Below are positions 10,684 to 19,235 of a stretch of DNA of 64,000 nt, one piece after another; position 1 is the stretch's first letter, and each line of letters begins with the position of its first letter. Under the pieces are notes generated by a model. It saw only the letters and a list, made by a program, of their open reading frames with translations. It did not search any database and was not told the DNA's origin. The position numbers and the translations under genes are program-made. The stretch is from JACKNG01 sp050184115 (GTDB lineage: Bacteria; Pseudomonadota; Gammaproteobacteria; Ga0077536), in NCBI GenBank assembly GCA_050184115.1, contig JBFXAQ010000002.1, positions 532,661 through 596,660 of the forward strand, in the 5' to 3' direction.

Positions 10684-11637
10684 TCAGCCCAGGAGCAACG
10701 CCAGGGCCAGGGCCAGGCCGTGCACGTGCGCGGCGAGGATGGCCGCGACGATGGTGTGGTCGAGGGCGGCCGGCCGTGCAGCGTGGCGCCACAGGCCGCG
10801 GGCCGCGAGCGCCGCGGGTGGCAGGCCGAGACCGGCCAGCACGACCGTCCCCGGCAGGACCCCGATGGCCATCGCCCCGCCCAGCCAGGCGTAGGCCGGC
10901 AGCACCAGCGCGGCGTACAGGGCGCGACCGCGCCGCACGCCGAGACGCACTGCAAGCGTGCGCTTGCCGGCGTGGGCATCGGCCGCGCGATCGGGAAAGG
11001 CGTTGACGGCCAATACCCCGGCGACGTGCAAGGCGTAGGCGAAGCCCGCCAGCCACGGCGTCCAGGCGAAACCGCCGCGTTGCACGTAATCCGTGCCCAC
11101 CACCACCAGCAGCCAGGCCAGCGCCACCACGCCCTCGCCGATGCCGCGATTCATCAGGGCGAACGGTGGCGCCGAGTAGCCCCAGGTGAGCACGAGCCCG
11201 AGCAGGCCGATGGCGACGAGGCCGCCGCCGCGGGTGGCCACCAGCCACAGGCCGGCGAGCACCACGCTGCCCAGCAGCGCGTAGCCGAGGCGCGCCACCG
11301 TCGTCGCCCGCAGCACGCCGTTCTGGATGAAACGGCTGCCGCCGGTGTAGGGAAAGCGGCGCGCCGTGTTCACGGCGTCGCTGCCGTTCAAGGCATCGTG
11401 GTAGTCGTTCAGGAGATTGCCGGCGGCGTGCGCGACGACCGCGAACAGCGCGGCGACCAGTGCCGGCAGCACCGCGACCGCGACGCCATCGGCCGCCGCG
11501 CTCGCCAGGCCGAGGAGCACGGCGACCGCGGTGATCGACAGGAAGGCCGGTCGAGTCGCGGCGAACAGGCGCGGCAGGCGATGCGGATAACGCGCAGGCG
11601 TCGGCTCGCGCGCCGTGCGCGCCGGGCCCGCGCTCAC
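10684..11637 (-). CDS. UbiA-family prenyltransferase (MenA-like)
   Basis: A 317-residue integral membrane prenyltransferase. The first Asp-rich motif appears as NLLNDYHDALNG (NDxxD) and the second as DRAADAHAGKRTLAVRLG (DxxxD), both needed for Mg-diphosphate binding. The layout resembles MenA (1,4-dihydroxy-2-naphthoate prenyltransferase) more than UbiA. No other menaquinone genes are here, so the acceptor remains open. The start is GTG, 7 nt after the stop of the upstream GST gene, so the two are probably cotranscribed. Confidence 0.82.
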   Translation of the reverse strand: MSAGPARTAREPTPARYPHRLPRLFAATRPAFLSITAVAVLLGLASAAADGVAVAVLPALVAALFAVVAHAAGNLLNDYHDALNGSDAVNTARRFPYTGGSRFIQNGVLRATTVARLGYALLGSVVLAGLWLVATRGGGLVAIGLLGLVLTWGYSAPPFALMNRGIGEGVVALAWLLVVVGTDYVQRGGFAWTPWLAGFAYALHVAGVLAVNAFPDRAADAHAGKRTLAVRLGVRRGRALYAALVLPAYAWLGGAMAIGVLPGTVVLAGLGLPPAALAARGLWRHAARPAALDHTIVAAILAAHVHGLALALALLLG

Positions 11638-11644
11638 GCCGCCA

Positions 11645-12250
11645 TCAGCGCGCCGCCGCGCGCTCGTAGGCGGAACGTGCCTGCAGCCGCTCGAGGTAGG
11701 CGGTCAGACGTGGGAAACGCGCGTCGAGGACGCCGAACACCTGCGCCGCGAACAGGGTGAAGCCCATCATGATGTCGGCCGCCGAGAAGCCGCCCTCGAG
11801 CAGGTATTCGCGTTCGCCAATGGCCGTTTCCAACACCTCGAAGGCGATCGCCGCGCGCGCCTTGGCATCGGCGACGAGGTCGGGATGGGCCTCGGCGTCG
11901 TCGCGGTAGCGCGTCAGCCAGACCAGCCCGGTCAGCGGCGCGAACGCCGTGCTCTCGGAGAAGTGCAGCCACTGCAGGTACTTCGCCCGTTCCGGCGTGC
12001 CCACCGCCGGTGCCAGGCGGCCGTCGCCGTAGCGTTCCAGCAGGTACTCGACGATGGCGCCGGACTCGAACATCTCGATTTCGCCATCGGCGATCGCCGG
12101 CACCTTGCCGAAGGGCGTCTGCTGCGCGAACAGGCGCCCGGCGACCGGCTTGAACACGACCGTTTCGATGGCGTATTCGAGGCCGAGTTCCTCGAGCAGC
12201 CAGACGATGCGCATCGATCGCGTACGCGGTGCGTGATAGACCTTGATCAC
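11645..12250 (-). CDS. Glutathione S-transferase family protein
   Basis: A 201-residue two-domain GST. The N-terminal thioredoxin-fold domain starts IKVYHAPRTRSMRIVWLLEELG, with the Ser/Arg region at the GSH-activating position, then the KVPAI cis-Pro and an E-S (FESGAI) glutathione contact. The helical C-terminal domain has the expected GGFSAADIMM helix-cap motif. The start is GTG with AAGGGAGT just upstream. It is the first gene of a pair with the prenyltransferase. Substrate is unknown. Confidence 0.88.
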   Translation of the reverse strand: MIKVYHAPRTRSMRIVWLLEELGLEYAIETVVFKPVAGRLFAQQTPFGKVPAIADGEIEMFESGAIVEYLLERYGDGRLAPAVGTPERAKYLQWLHFSESTAFAPLTGLVWLTRYRDDAEAHPDLVADAKARAAIAFEVLETAIGEREYLLEGGFSAADIMMGFTLFAAQVFGVLDARFPRLTAYLERLQARSAYERAAAR

Positions 12251-12309
12251 GGGCGGACTCCCTTTCTACTGTCGTGACGCGGGCGCGGCCGGGCAATGGC
12301 GGCGCCGTT

Positions 12310-14439
12310 TCAGGAGGCCTTCGCCACCTCGACCAGGTTGTCGGAGAAGGTCGGCGCGTGCCCCATGTCGACGAACTCCGCGCTCGACACCACGTTGACC
12401 GTGCCGCGGTTGAGCTGGCGCCAGTAGCCGAGCGTCGCCACCACGATGCCCGGGTTGACGTCGTCGGAGATGCGCGCGAGCGCGTCGAACGCGCCGCGTT
12501 CGTTGAACACGCGCACTGTCTCGCCGTCGCCAATGCCACGGCTCGCGGCGTCGACGGCATTGATGAGCAGGAACTGCTCGCCCTGCCCCTTCAGCTTGCC
12601 CTCCATGTTGGCGTAGCAGGAGTTGAGAAAGCCGTGGCTCTTGGGCGAGACGATGTTGAGCGGGAAGCGCGCGGCGAGCGCCGGGTTGCTGGCCGGGCTC
12701 TCGCGCGGCGGCACGTAGTCGGGCACGGCGTCGAGCGGCTCTCCGCCCTGCATGTCGGCATACATCTGGCGGAAAGGTGGCGCGACGAAGTTGCCGCCAG
12801 CGGCGATGCTCGACTCGAACTCGCACTTGCCCGAGGGCGTCGGGAATCGGCCTTCACGGTGCGGCGCGCGATCGTCGGCCGTGCCGAGTGACAGGCGCGC
12901 GTAGCCCCGCTCGCGCAAGGTCGGGAGGTTGAATTCAGCGCAGGCCGGCGACGACCAGTCGACGAAGTGTTCGAGACACTCGGCGTCCGACCACTGGAAC
13001 TCGGGTTCGTCGTAGCCCATGCGCGCGGCCAGGCGGCGGAAGATCTCGCGGTTCGAGGCCACCTCGCCCGGCGGCTCGGCGCAGGCCGCGTTCCAGGTCA
13101 GGTAGTTGTGCCCCCAGGACAGGATGATGTCCTCCATCTCCGCGCCCATCGCCGCCGGCAGGAGGATGTCGGCATAGCGCGCGACGTCGGTGACGAAGTG
13201 CTCGGCGACGACGAGGAACAGGTCCTCGCGTTCCAGCCCGCGCACGATCTTGTCGCCCTCCGGCGCCTGCGTGACCGGGTTCGAGTTCCAGCACATCAAG
13301 GACAGGATCGGCGGGTCGAGCGGGATCTCGCCGGTCAGCAGGCGGCCGAGCTGGAGGTTGTTGACCGCGCGCGTGCCGGGCGGGATCCAGTCCGGGCGGC
13401 AGATGGCATTGAAGTCGTAGGGATGCTCCCACACCGGCATGGCGAGGATGCCGCCACCGACGTGGCGCCAGGCGCCGGTCAGTGCCGGCAGGCAGCACAC
13501 CGCGCGCACCGTCTGGCCGCCGCCGTGATGCCGCTCGAGCGCGACGCCGATGCGGATGGCGGCCGGCTGGGTGCCGGCGTACTCGTGGGCGAGGCGGCGG
13601 ATGTCGGCCGCCGGCACGCCGGTGACGCCCTCGGCCCATTCGGGCGTGCGCGACGCCGCGCGGGCCGCGAGCGCGTCGTAACCCTCGGTGTACTGCGCGA
13701 CGTAATCGCGATCGACCAGGCCGTCCTCGATCAGCACGTGGATCAGCGCCATGGCCAACGCGCCGTCGGTACCCGGCCGCGGCGCGATGTGCCAGTCGGC
13801 TTCGCGCGCCGTGCGCGAGCGGTAGGCGTCGATGACGACGACCTTCGCCCCGGCCTTCTGTGCGTCCTTGACGATGTGCCAGTGGTGCAGGTTGGTGCTG
13901 ACGCTGTTGCAGGCCCAGATGACGATGAACTTCGCGTGGCGGAACGACTCCGGGTCCATGCCGCCGCTCGGGCCGTAGGTCATCAGCCACGCAGTCGCCG
14001 CGCCCTCGCCGCAGAAGGTGCGCTCCATGACCGTCGCGCCCATGCGGTTGAAGAAGGCGTCGCCGCCGTTCAGGCCGTGCACCAGGCCCTGGTGGCCGAG
14101 GTAGCTGTACGGTGCGATGGCCTGCGGCCCGTGTTCGGCGATGATGGCCCGCCAGCGCGTGGCGATGGTGTCGAGCGCCTCGTCCCAGGAGATGCGCGCG
14201 AACTCGCCGCTACCCTTGGGTCCGACCCGCTTGTGCGGGTAGAGCAGGCGTTCGGGGTGGTAGTGGCGCTTCTCGTAGTCGCGCAGCTTGACGCACAGGC
14301 CACCGCGCGTGAGCGGGTGATCGGGGTTGCCGCGTACACCGACCAGGCGGCCGTCCTCGACTTCGAACTGCATCGAGCAGGTGTCGGGACAATCGTGCGG
14401 GCAACCGCCGTGATGGATGGTGCGTGTGCTGCTGGCCAT
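12310..14439 (-). CDS. Molybdopterin-dependent oxidoreductase (DMSO reductase superfamily)
   Basis: A 709-residue molybdenum enzyme of the DMSO-reductase superfamily. The N terminus binds a [4Fe-4S] cluster through GGCPHDCPDTC plus a fourth Cys in RGGLCVKL. The MPT-binding core and a C-terminal molydopterin dinucleotide domain (DDVNPGIVVATLGYW region) follow. No twin-arginine signal is present, so it is likely cytoplasmic. The closest family resemblance is to thiosulfate/polysulfide reductase-like or assimilatory enzymes. The exact reaction cannot be assigned. The ATG at 14439 follows GGGGAGG. No electron-transfer subunit is adjacent. The HbpS-like gene lies just upstream on the same strand. 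Confidence 0.88.
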   Translation of the reverse strand: MASSTRTIHHGGCPHDCPDTCSMQFEVEDGRLVGVRGNPDHPLTRGGLCVKLRDYEKRHYHPERLLYPHKRVGPKGSGEFARISWDEALDTIATRWRAIIAEHGPQAIAPYSYLGHQGLVHGLNGGDAFFNRMGATVMERTFCGEGAATAWLMTYGPSGGMDPESFRHAKFIVIWACNSVSTNLHHWHIVKDAQKAGAKVVVIDAYRSRTAREADWHIAPRPGTDGALAMALIHVLIEDGLVDRDYVAQYTEGYDALAARAASRTPEWAEGVTGVPAADIRRLAHEYAGTQPAAIRIGVALERHHGGGQTVRAVCCLPALTGAWRHVGGGILAMPVWEHPYDFNAICRPDWIPPGTRAVNNLQLGRLLTGEIPLDPPILSLMCWNSNPVTQAPEGDKIVRGLEREDLFLVVAEHFVTDVARYADILLPAAMGAEMEDIILSWGHNYLTWNAACAEPPGEVASNREIFRRLAARMGYDEPEFQWSDAECLEHFVDWSSPACAEFNLPTLRERGYARLSLGTADDRAPHREGRFPTPSGKCEFESSIAAGGNFVAPPFRQMYADMQGGEPLDAVPDYVPPRESPASNPALAARFPLNIVSPKSHGFLNSCYANMEGKLKGQGEQFLLINAVDAASRGIGDGETVRVFNERGAFDALARISDDVNPGIVVATLGYWRQLNRGTVNVVSSAEFVDMGHAPTFSDNLVEVAKAS

Positions 14440-14630
14440 GACTCTGCCTCCCCAGGCTGTGAGCGAGCCGCGGCACGCCGGGTGGCGCGCTGAACCGGCT
14501 GGCCCGCTCGAGCGACATCCTAGCCCGGATTGCCTGGCGTGCCGACCACGGCGCCGCGGGCGTGGCGCGCGCCTTCTGCGCTGCCCGCGCCGCGACCTCG
14601 CGACGAAGCCGCGGCGGCGGCGTCTGCCGC

Positions 14631-15056
14631 CTACAAGGCCTTGAACGCCGCCGCCGCGATCTGCCCGATCTCCTCGTCCTGCTGGTAGGTGCCGCCACTC
14701 TGGCCGAGCGCGCCGAGCAGGGTGCCGTCGTCGGCGTGCAGCAAGATGCCGCCCCACACCGGGGTGTAGTGAGGATCACAGAACCAGGTGATCTCGCGCC
14801 GCTCGTCGCCGAGCGACATGTCGAACAGGCGGGTCTTCAGCACCCGCGTGTCCATCTGCCACTTCACCGCCGTGTAGGCCTTGTTGTGACTCATGCGTGC
14901 GTTCAGCGCCGAGGCACCGTCCATGCGCGCGAGGTGGATGAGTTCGCCGCCCGGATCGCACACCGCGGCGGCGAACTTGATGCCGCGATCGGCGGCTTCC
15001 TTCAACATGGTGTCGACGATGACGCGTGCTTGCTCGAGACCCAGCCGGTTGGCCAT
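14631..15056 (-). CDS. GlcG/HbpS-family heme-binding-like protein
   Basis: A 141-residue protein of the GlcG/HbpS (DUF336) family, which forms oligomers and in some members binds heme or corrinoids. Typical features are the N-terminal helix LGLEQARVIVDTMLKEA, the AVCDPGGELIHLARMDGA segment and a C-terminal AAAAFKAL helix. There is no signal peptide. The ATG follows GGGGAGGAA at good spacing. Its position 191 nt upstream of the molybdenum enzyme on the same strand suggests cotranscription, but a functional link is inference. Confidence 0.82.
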   Translation of the reverse strand: MANRLGLEQARVIVDTMLKEAADRGIKFAAAVCDPGGELIHLARMDGASALNARMSHNKAYTAVKWQMDTRVLKTRLFDMSLGDERREITWFCDPHYTPVWGGILLHADDGTLLGALGQSGGTYQQDEEIGQIAAAAFKAL

Positions 15057-15234
15057 GGCGCATTCCTCCCCTGCGTGTGGAACGTGATGGATGACGAGCG
15101 GCGATTATGCGTCATTGCCACCCATGCGCCAGCGTCACCGGGCGTTACGGGTCGCGGCCACGCCCGATGCCGGGGCGCGGCACAGGCGGCATAATGCGCG
15201 CGATTCGCAACGACCGTTCGCAGGGGAGGCACGC

Positions 15235-16110
15235 ATGGTCGAAGTCACGGAACTCGGATACGTCGGTCTCGGCGTCGGCGACCTCGCGGCCTGGCGCGCC
15301 TTCGCCGGCGACATCCTCGGCCTCGAGCTCGTCGAGGGCGATGCGCCGGGGCAGGTCTTCCTGCGCAGCGACTACTGGCATCACCGCTTCTTCCTGCACG
15401 AGGACGGCAGCGACGACCTGCTCTGCCTCGGTCTGCGCGTGGCCGGCCCGGAGGAATTCGTCGCCATGCAGGCGCAGCTCGACGCCGCCGGGATCGCGTT
15501 CGACGTCGGCAGTGCCGAACTCGCCCGCGCACGCCGCGTGCTCGAAGTGCTGCAACTCGCCGACCCGGACGGCAACCCGGTCGAGATCTTCCACGGTCCG
15601 CTGGTCGAACCGCAGAAGCCCTTTCACCCCGCGCGGCGCATGCACGGCCGCTTTCGCACCGGCCGTGCCGGTTGCGGGCATTGCCTCGTGCGTCAGCGCG
15701 ATACTGACGCCGGCGTACGCTTCTACCGTGCACTCGGCATGCGTGGCGGGATCGAGTACCGCGTCGACCTCGGCGCCGGCCCGGTCGACATCCATTTCAT
15801 GCATTGCGGTACGCGCGACCATGCCATCGCCTTCGGTCTCGGTGACCCGACGCGCCGTCTCAATCACCTGATGATCGAGGCCGAGCATTTCGACGACCTC
15901 GGCCTGACCCACGATCTCGTGCGCGCCGCCGGCATCCCGGTCACCATCCAGCTCGGCAAGCACTCGAACGACCAGATGTACTCGTTCTACTTCCAGAGCC
16001 CTTCGGGCTTCATGATCGAGTACGGCTGGGGCGGGCGCGACGCCACCCACCAATCCGAATACTACGCGGCCGACGTCCACGGCCACGCCTTCGAAGCCGG
16101 CGGCTTCTGA
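15235..16110 (+). CDS. Extradiol ring-cleavage dioxygenase (VOC, BphC-like)
   Basis: A 291-residue two-domain type I extradiol dioxygenase that cleaves catechol-type rings next to the hydroxyls. Metal ligands are visible in the C-terminal domain: His in AGCGHCLV, His in RLNHLMIEAE and Glu in FMIEYGWGG, matching the 2-His-1-carboxylate set of BphC/HsaC enzymes. The N-terminal VOC domain has lost its metal site, as is usual. The ATG follows AGGGGAGG at 15222-15229. The next gene encodes an FAH-family hydrolase, so the pair looks like part of a meta-cleavage route for an aromatic or steroid-derived catechol. Confidence 0.88.
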   Translation: MVEVTELGYVGLGVGDLAAWRAFAGDILGLELVEGDAPGQVFLRSDYWHHRFFLHEDGSDDLLCLGLRVAGPEEFVAMQAQLDAAGIAFDVGSAELARARRVLEVLQLADPDGNPVEIFHGPLVEPQKPFHPARRMHGRFRTGRAGCGHCLVRQRDTDAGVRFYRALGMRGGIEYRVDLGAGPVDIHFMHCGTRDHAIAFGLGDPTRRLNHLMIEAEHFDDLGLTHDLVRAAGIPVTIQLGKHSNDQMYSFYFQSPSGFMIEYGWGGRDATHQSEYYAADVHGHAFEAGGF

Positions 16111-16143
16111 AGTGCGCCGTCTCGCAACCCGGAGCCATACCGC

Positions 16144-16986
16144 ATGAACGTCCTCGAAGGTCCCCGTCACGAGATCCGTCGCATCCTGCTCGGCGGCACG
16201 CCGCACTGGGCGGAGGTCGAGGGTGACACCCTGCTGCTCGGTGACGGCCGCCGCGTGGCGGCCGACGAGGCCATCCACCTGCCGCCCTGCGCTCCCGGCA
16301 AGATCCTTTGCATCCACCTCAACTACGACTCGCGACGGGTCGAGTTCGGTGCGCCCGCGCTGGTCACGCCGACCTACTTCCAGAAGCCGACGACGGCGCT
16401 CAACGCCCACCGCGGCGTGCTCTGTCGGCCGGCCGACACGCAGTACCTGAACTACGAAGGTGAGGTCGCGGCGGTGGTCGGGCGCCCGATGCGCAACGTC
16501 GCGCCGGACGACGTCTGGACCCACCTCGCCGGCTTCGCACCGGCCAACGACGTCGGCTGCCACGACTACCGCGACACCGATGCCGGCTCGATGCTGCGCG
16601 TGAAGGGCCAGGACGGTTTCTGCCCGCTGGGTCCCGGCCTGGTGCGCGGCGTCGACGTGCGCAAGAGCGTGCTGCGTACCTATGTCAACGGCGCCGTCGT
16701 CCAGGAAGGCGCCATCGCCGAGATGACCTTCGGCATCGACTACATCCTCGCCGACCTGTGTCGCCACATCACCCTGCTGCCGGGCGACGTGGTGTTGACC
16801 GGCACGCCGGCCAACTCGCGACCGATGGCCGTCGGCGATGTCGTCGAGGTGGAAGTGAGCGGCATCGGCCGCTTGTCGAACACGGTGGTCGAGACGCCGC
16901 CGCCACGCCATGCCGTCGGTCACCAGCCGACCGACACCGACACCGTGCGCAAGGTGGCGCTGGGTGGCGACTGGCGGGCAGCCTGA
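16144..16986 (+). CDS. Fumarylacetoacetate hydrolase (FAH) family protein
   Basis: A 280-residue FAH-fold enzyme. The conserved core holds the divalent-metal ligands in YEGEVAAVVGR and NDVGCHDYRD, then KGQDGFCPLGP and TGTP near the end. Members hydrolyse or isomerise C-C bonds of ring-cleavage products such as 2-hydroxyhepta-2,4-dienedioate. It starts 33 nt after the dioxygenase, strongly suggesting one operon and use of the dioxygenase product or a downstream intermediate. The substrate is not readable. Confidence 0.88.
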   Translation: MNVLEGPRHEIRRILLGGTPHWAEVEGDTLLLGDGRRVAADEAIHLPPCAPGKILCIHLNYDSRRVEFGAPALVTPTYFQKPTTALNAHRGVLCRPADTQYLNYEGEVAAVVGRPMRNVAPDDVWTHLAGFAPANDVGCHDYRDTDAGSMLRVKGQDGFCPLGPGLVRGVDVRKSVLRTYVNGAVVQEGAIAEMTFGIDYILADLCRHITLLPGDVVLTGTPANSRPMAVGDVVEVEVSGIGRLSNTVVETPPPRHAVGHQPTDTDTVRKVALGGDWRAA

Positions 16987-17000
16987 ACCGCCCGCCGAAT

Positions 17001-17051
17001 GGGGACAGTTTACTTTTCTGGGAATTTTTCCCGCAAAAGTAAACTGTCCCC
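17001..17051. repeat. REP-like perfect inverted repeat GGGGACAGTTTACTTTT
   Basis: GGGGACAGTTTACTTTT at 17001-17017 is followed by its exact inverted copy at 17035-17051. The 17-base loop has its own short dyad (GGGAA/TTCCC), so the whole unit can fold as one long hairpin. It lies between two convergent stops, where it could also end transcription from both sides. Such hairpins resemble the substrates of REP-associated tyrosine transposases. No such transposase is in the window. Confidence 0.8.
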
Positions 17052-17058
17052 GTTTCCT

Positions 17059-19068
17059 TCAACTCAGCGAGTAATCGGCCTGCTCCGCGGCGAGGCGGAT
17101 GAAGTACTCGATGGAATCCGGATTCTGCATGGCGTCGCGGCTGACCGCCTTGGCGAGGTCGTAGCCCATCAGGATCTTGCGCACCGGCACCTCGAGCTTC
17201 TTGCCGGTCAGCGTGTAGGGAATGGCGTCGACGGCGTAGACCTTGTCCGGTACGTGGCGCGGCGAGCACTGCTCGCGCAGCGCCGCCGCGAGTTTCTTCA
17301 CCAGCGCCTCGTCGAGCGTCGCGCCGGCGGCGAGCCTGACGAACATCGGCATGAAGAAGCGCCCGCCCGGCAGGTCGAGGTTGACCACCAGCGAGTCGTC
17401 GATTTCCGGCAGGGACTCGACGCAGCGGTAGATCTCGGCGGTGCCGATGCGCACGCCGTAGCGGTTGAGGGTGGAATCGGAGCGGCCCTTGATGAAGCAG
17501 CCGCCGCGTGCGTTCAACTGGAAGAAGTCGCCGTGGCGCCACACCCCGGGGAAGGTGTCGAAATAGGACTCGTGGTAGCGCCGCCCGCCCGCGTCGTTCC
17601 AGAAGTAGAGCGGCATCGACGGCATCGGCTGGGTCACCACCAGTTCGCCGACCTCGTCGATGACCGGCTCGCCGGCATCGTTGAACGCCTGCACATCGAC
17701 GGCGAGCGCGCGCGCCTGGATCTCGCCGGCGTACACCGGCAGGATGCACGAGCCGCTGACGAATCCCGCGGCGACGTCGGTGCCGCCGCTCTGCGAGGTC
17801 ACCCAGAGATCGGCGTTGACGTTGTCGTAGAGCCACTTCATCGATTCCGGCGTCGCCGGCGAACCGGTCAGCAGCACGCCCTCGATGGCGCTGACATCGT
17901 AGCGGTCCTTCGGCACCACGCCCTCCTTCTGCATCATCGCGAGATAGGTCGGGCTGGCGCCGAACTGCGTCGCGCGGGTCTCGGCGGCGAGCTGCCAGAG
18001 CACGTCGACGTGCGGCGCGGCCGGGTGGCCGTCGTAGATGACCGGCGCCGCGCCGACCATCATCGAGCACATCAGGATGTTCCACATGATCCAGCCCGAC
18101 GTAGTGTAGAAGAACATGCGCGCCTCGGGGCCGAGGTTCGACTGCAGCGCGAGGCCCTTGTGCACCTCGAGGACGATGCCGCCGTGGCCGTGCACGATGG
18201 CCTTGGGCAGGCCGGTGGTGCCGGATGAGTACACCACCCACAGCGGGTGATCGAAATCGACCTGCTCGTAGGCGAGCGGCGGCACCACGTCACCGGCGAA
18301 GAGATCCGCCCAGGCGACGGCATTCCCCACCGGCGGCGCGGCACCCTCGTCGAGGTAGGGCAGGAAGACCACCTGTTCGAGCGTCGGCAGGGCCTCGATG
18401 ATGCGCCGCGACTCGTCGCGGCGGTCGAAGGCCTTGCCGCCGTAGCGGTAGCCGTCGACCGTGAACAGCACCTTGGGCTCGATCTGCTGGAAACGATCGA
18501 GCACGCTGGCGGCGCCGAAATCGCTCGAGGTGCTCGACCAGATGGCGCCGATGGAGGTCGCCGCGAGGCAGGCGATCATGGTCTCGGGGATGTTGGGCAT
18601 GAAGGCGACGACGCGATCGCCCGGCACCACGCCGCGCGCGCGCAGGCCCGCGGCGACGCGCGCCACCTCACCCAGCAGGGCGTCGCCGCTCATGGCGGTG
18701 ACGGGCCGGCCCTCGGCGGCGAAGTACAGGGCTTCGCGCTTGCCGGCGGCATGGCGCAGCACGTGTTCGGCGAAGTTGAGCCGCGCGCCCGCGAACCACT
18801 TCGCGCCGGGCATGACGGGGCGATCGAGCACCTGCGTGTAGGGCGCGGAGCTCCGGATCTCGAAGCAGTCCCACACCGCCGCCCAGAACTCCTGCAGGCT
18901 CTCGACCGACCAGCGGTAGAGGCTGTCGTAGTCCGTGCAGTGCACGCCGCGTTCGCGCGCGAGCCAGCGCATGAAGCCGGTGATGGCGGCCTTCTCAATC
19001 CGTTCGGGGCTCGGTTGCCACAGCAGGTCGCCCTCGGCGAGGGCCGGCGGGGTGGTCGCGGTCGTCAT
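17059..19068 (-). CDS. Acetoacetyl-CoA synthetase
   Basis: A 669-residue ANL-superfamily ligase converting acetoacetate, ATP and CoA into acetoacetyl-CoA. The AMP-binding motif YSSGTTGLPKAIVHGHGG is near residue 275, and the C-terminal catalytic-lysine region is LTGKKLEVPVRKIL. The N-terminal region (LLWQPSPERIEKA) and the overall length fit acetoacetate-CoA ligases rather than acetyl-CoA synthetases. The ATG follows GGAGTTT. It is a lone gene, but the carboxylase-type operon 1.5 kb to the right could supply its acetoacetate. Confidence 0.88.
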   Translation of the reverse strand: MTTATTPPALAEGDLLWQPSPERIEKAAITGFMRWLARERGVHCTDYDSLYRWSVESLQEFWAAVWDCFEIRSSAPYTQVLDRPVMPGAKWFAGARLNFAEHVLRHAAGKREALYFAAEGRPVTAMSGDALLGEVARVAAGLRARGVVPGDRVVAFMPNIPETMIACLAATSIGAIWSSTSSDFGAASVLDRFQQIEPKVLFTVDGYRYGGKAFDRRDESRRIIEALPTLEQVVFLPYLDEGAAPPVGNAVAWADLFAGDVVPPLAYEQVDFDHPLWVVYSSGTTGLPKAIVHGHGGIVLEVHKGLALQSNLGPEARMFFYTTSGWIMWNILMCSMMVGAAPVIYDGHPAAPHVDVLWQLAAETRATQFGASPTYLAMMQKEGVVPKDRYDVSAIEGVLLTGSPATPESMKWLYDNVNADLWVTSQSGGTDVAAGFVSGSCILPVYAGEIQARALAVDVQAFNDAGEPVIDEVGELVVTQPMPSMPLYFWNDAGGRRYHESYFDTFPGVWRHGDFFQLNARGGCFIKGRSDSTLNRYGVRIGTAEIYRCVESLPEIDDSLVVNLDLPGGRFFMPMFVRLAAGATLDEALVKKLAAALREQCSPRHVPDKVYAVDAIPYTLTGKKLEVPVRKILMGYDLAKAVSRDAMQNPDSIEYFIRLAAEQADYSLS

Positions 19069-19235
19069 GGAAACTCCGGTTGCTCGTCAGTCGGGCTCGT
19101 GCCATGCGGCCGCACGGCGGCGCGTAGTGTGCCATCCCGGGCAACGCCAGGCGAACCGGTCGATCATGGCAATCCGCGCGCGCCTGCATTAGCGTGCGGT
19201 CCGTAACCGCGCACCGCGCGTCCGCTGGGCCACCG

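Noticed and set aside
12310..14439. Possible second selenoprotein (formate-dehydrogenase-like molybdenum enzyme)
   Set aside because: The frame is uninterrupted and has no in-frame TGA. The overall pattern does not require a selenocysteine.
14520..14545. TAGCCCGGATTGCC resembling the terminus of the 180-bp element
   Set aside because: Only about ten bases match and no inverted partner is found nearby.
15145..16923. 592-residue ORF opposite the dioxygenase and FAH genes
   Set aside because: Antisense shadow with Val/Ala/Asp/His-rich composition. Both sense genes have clear motifs.
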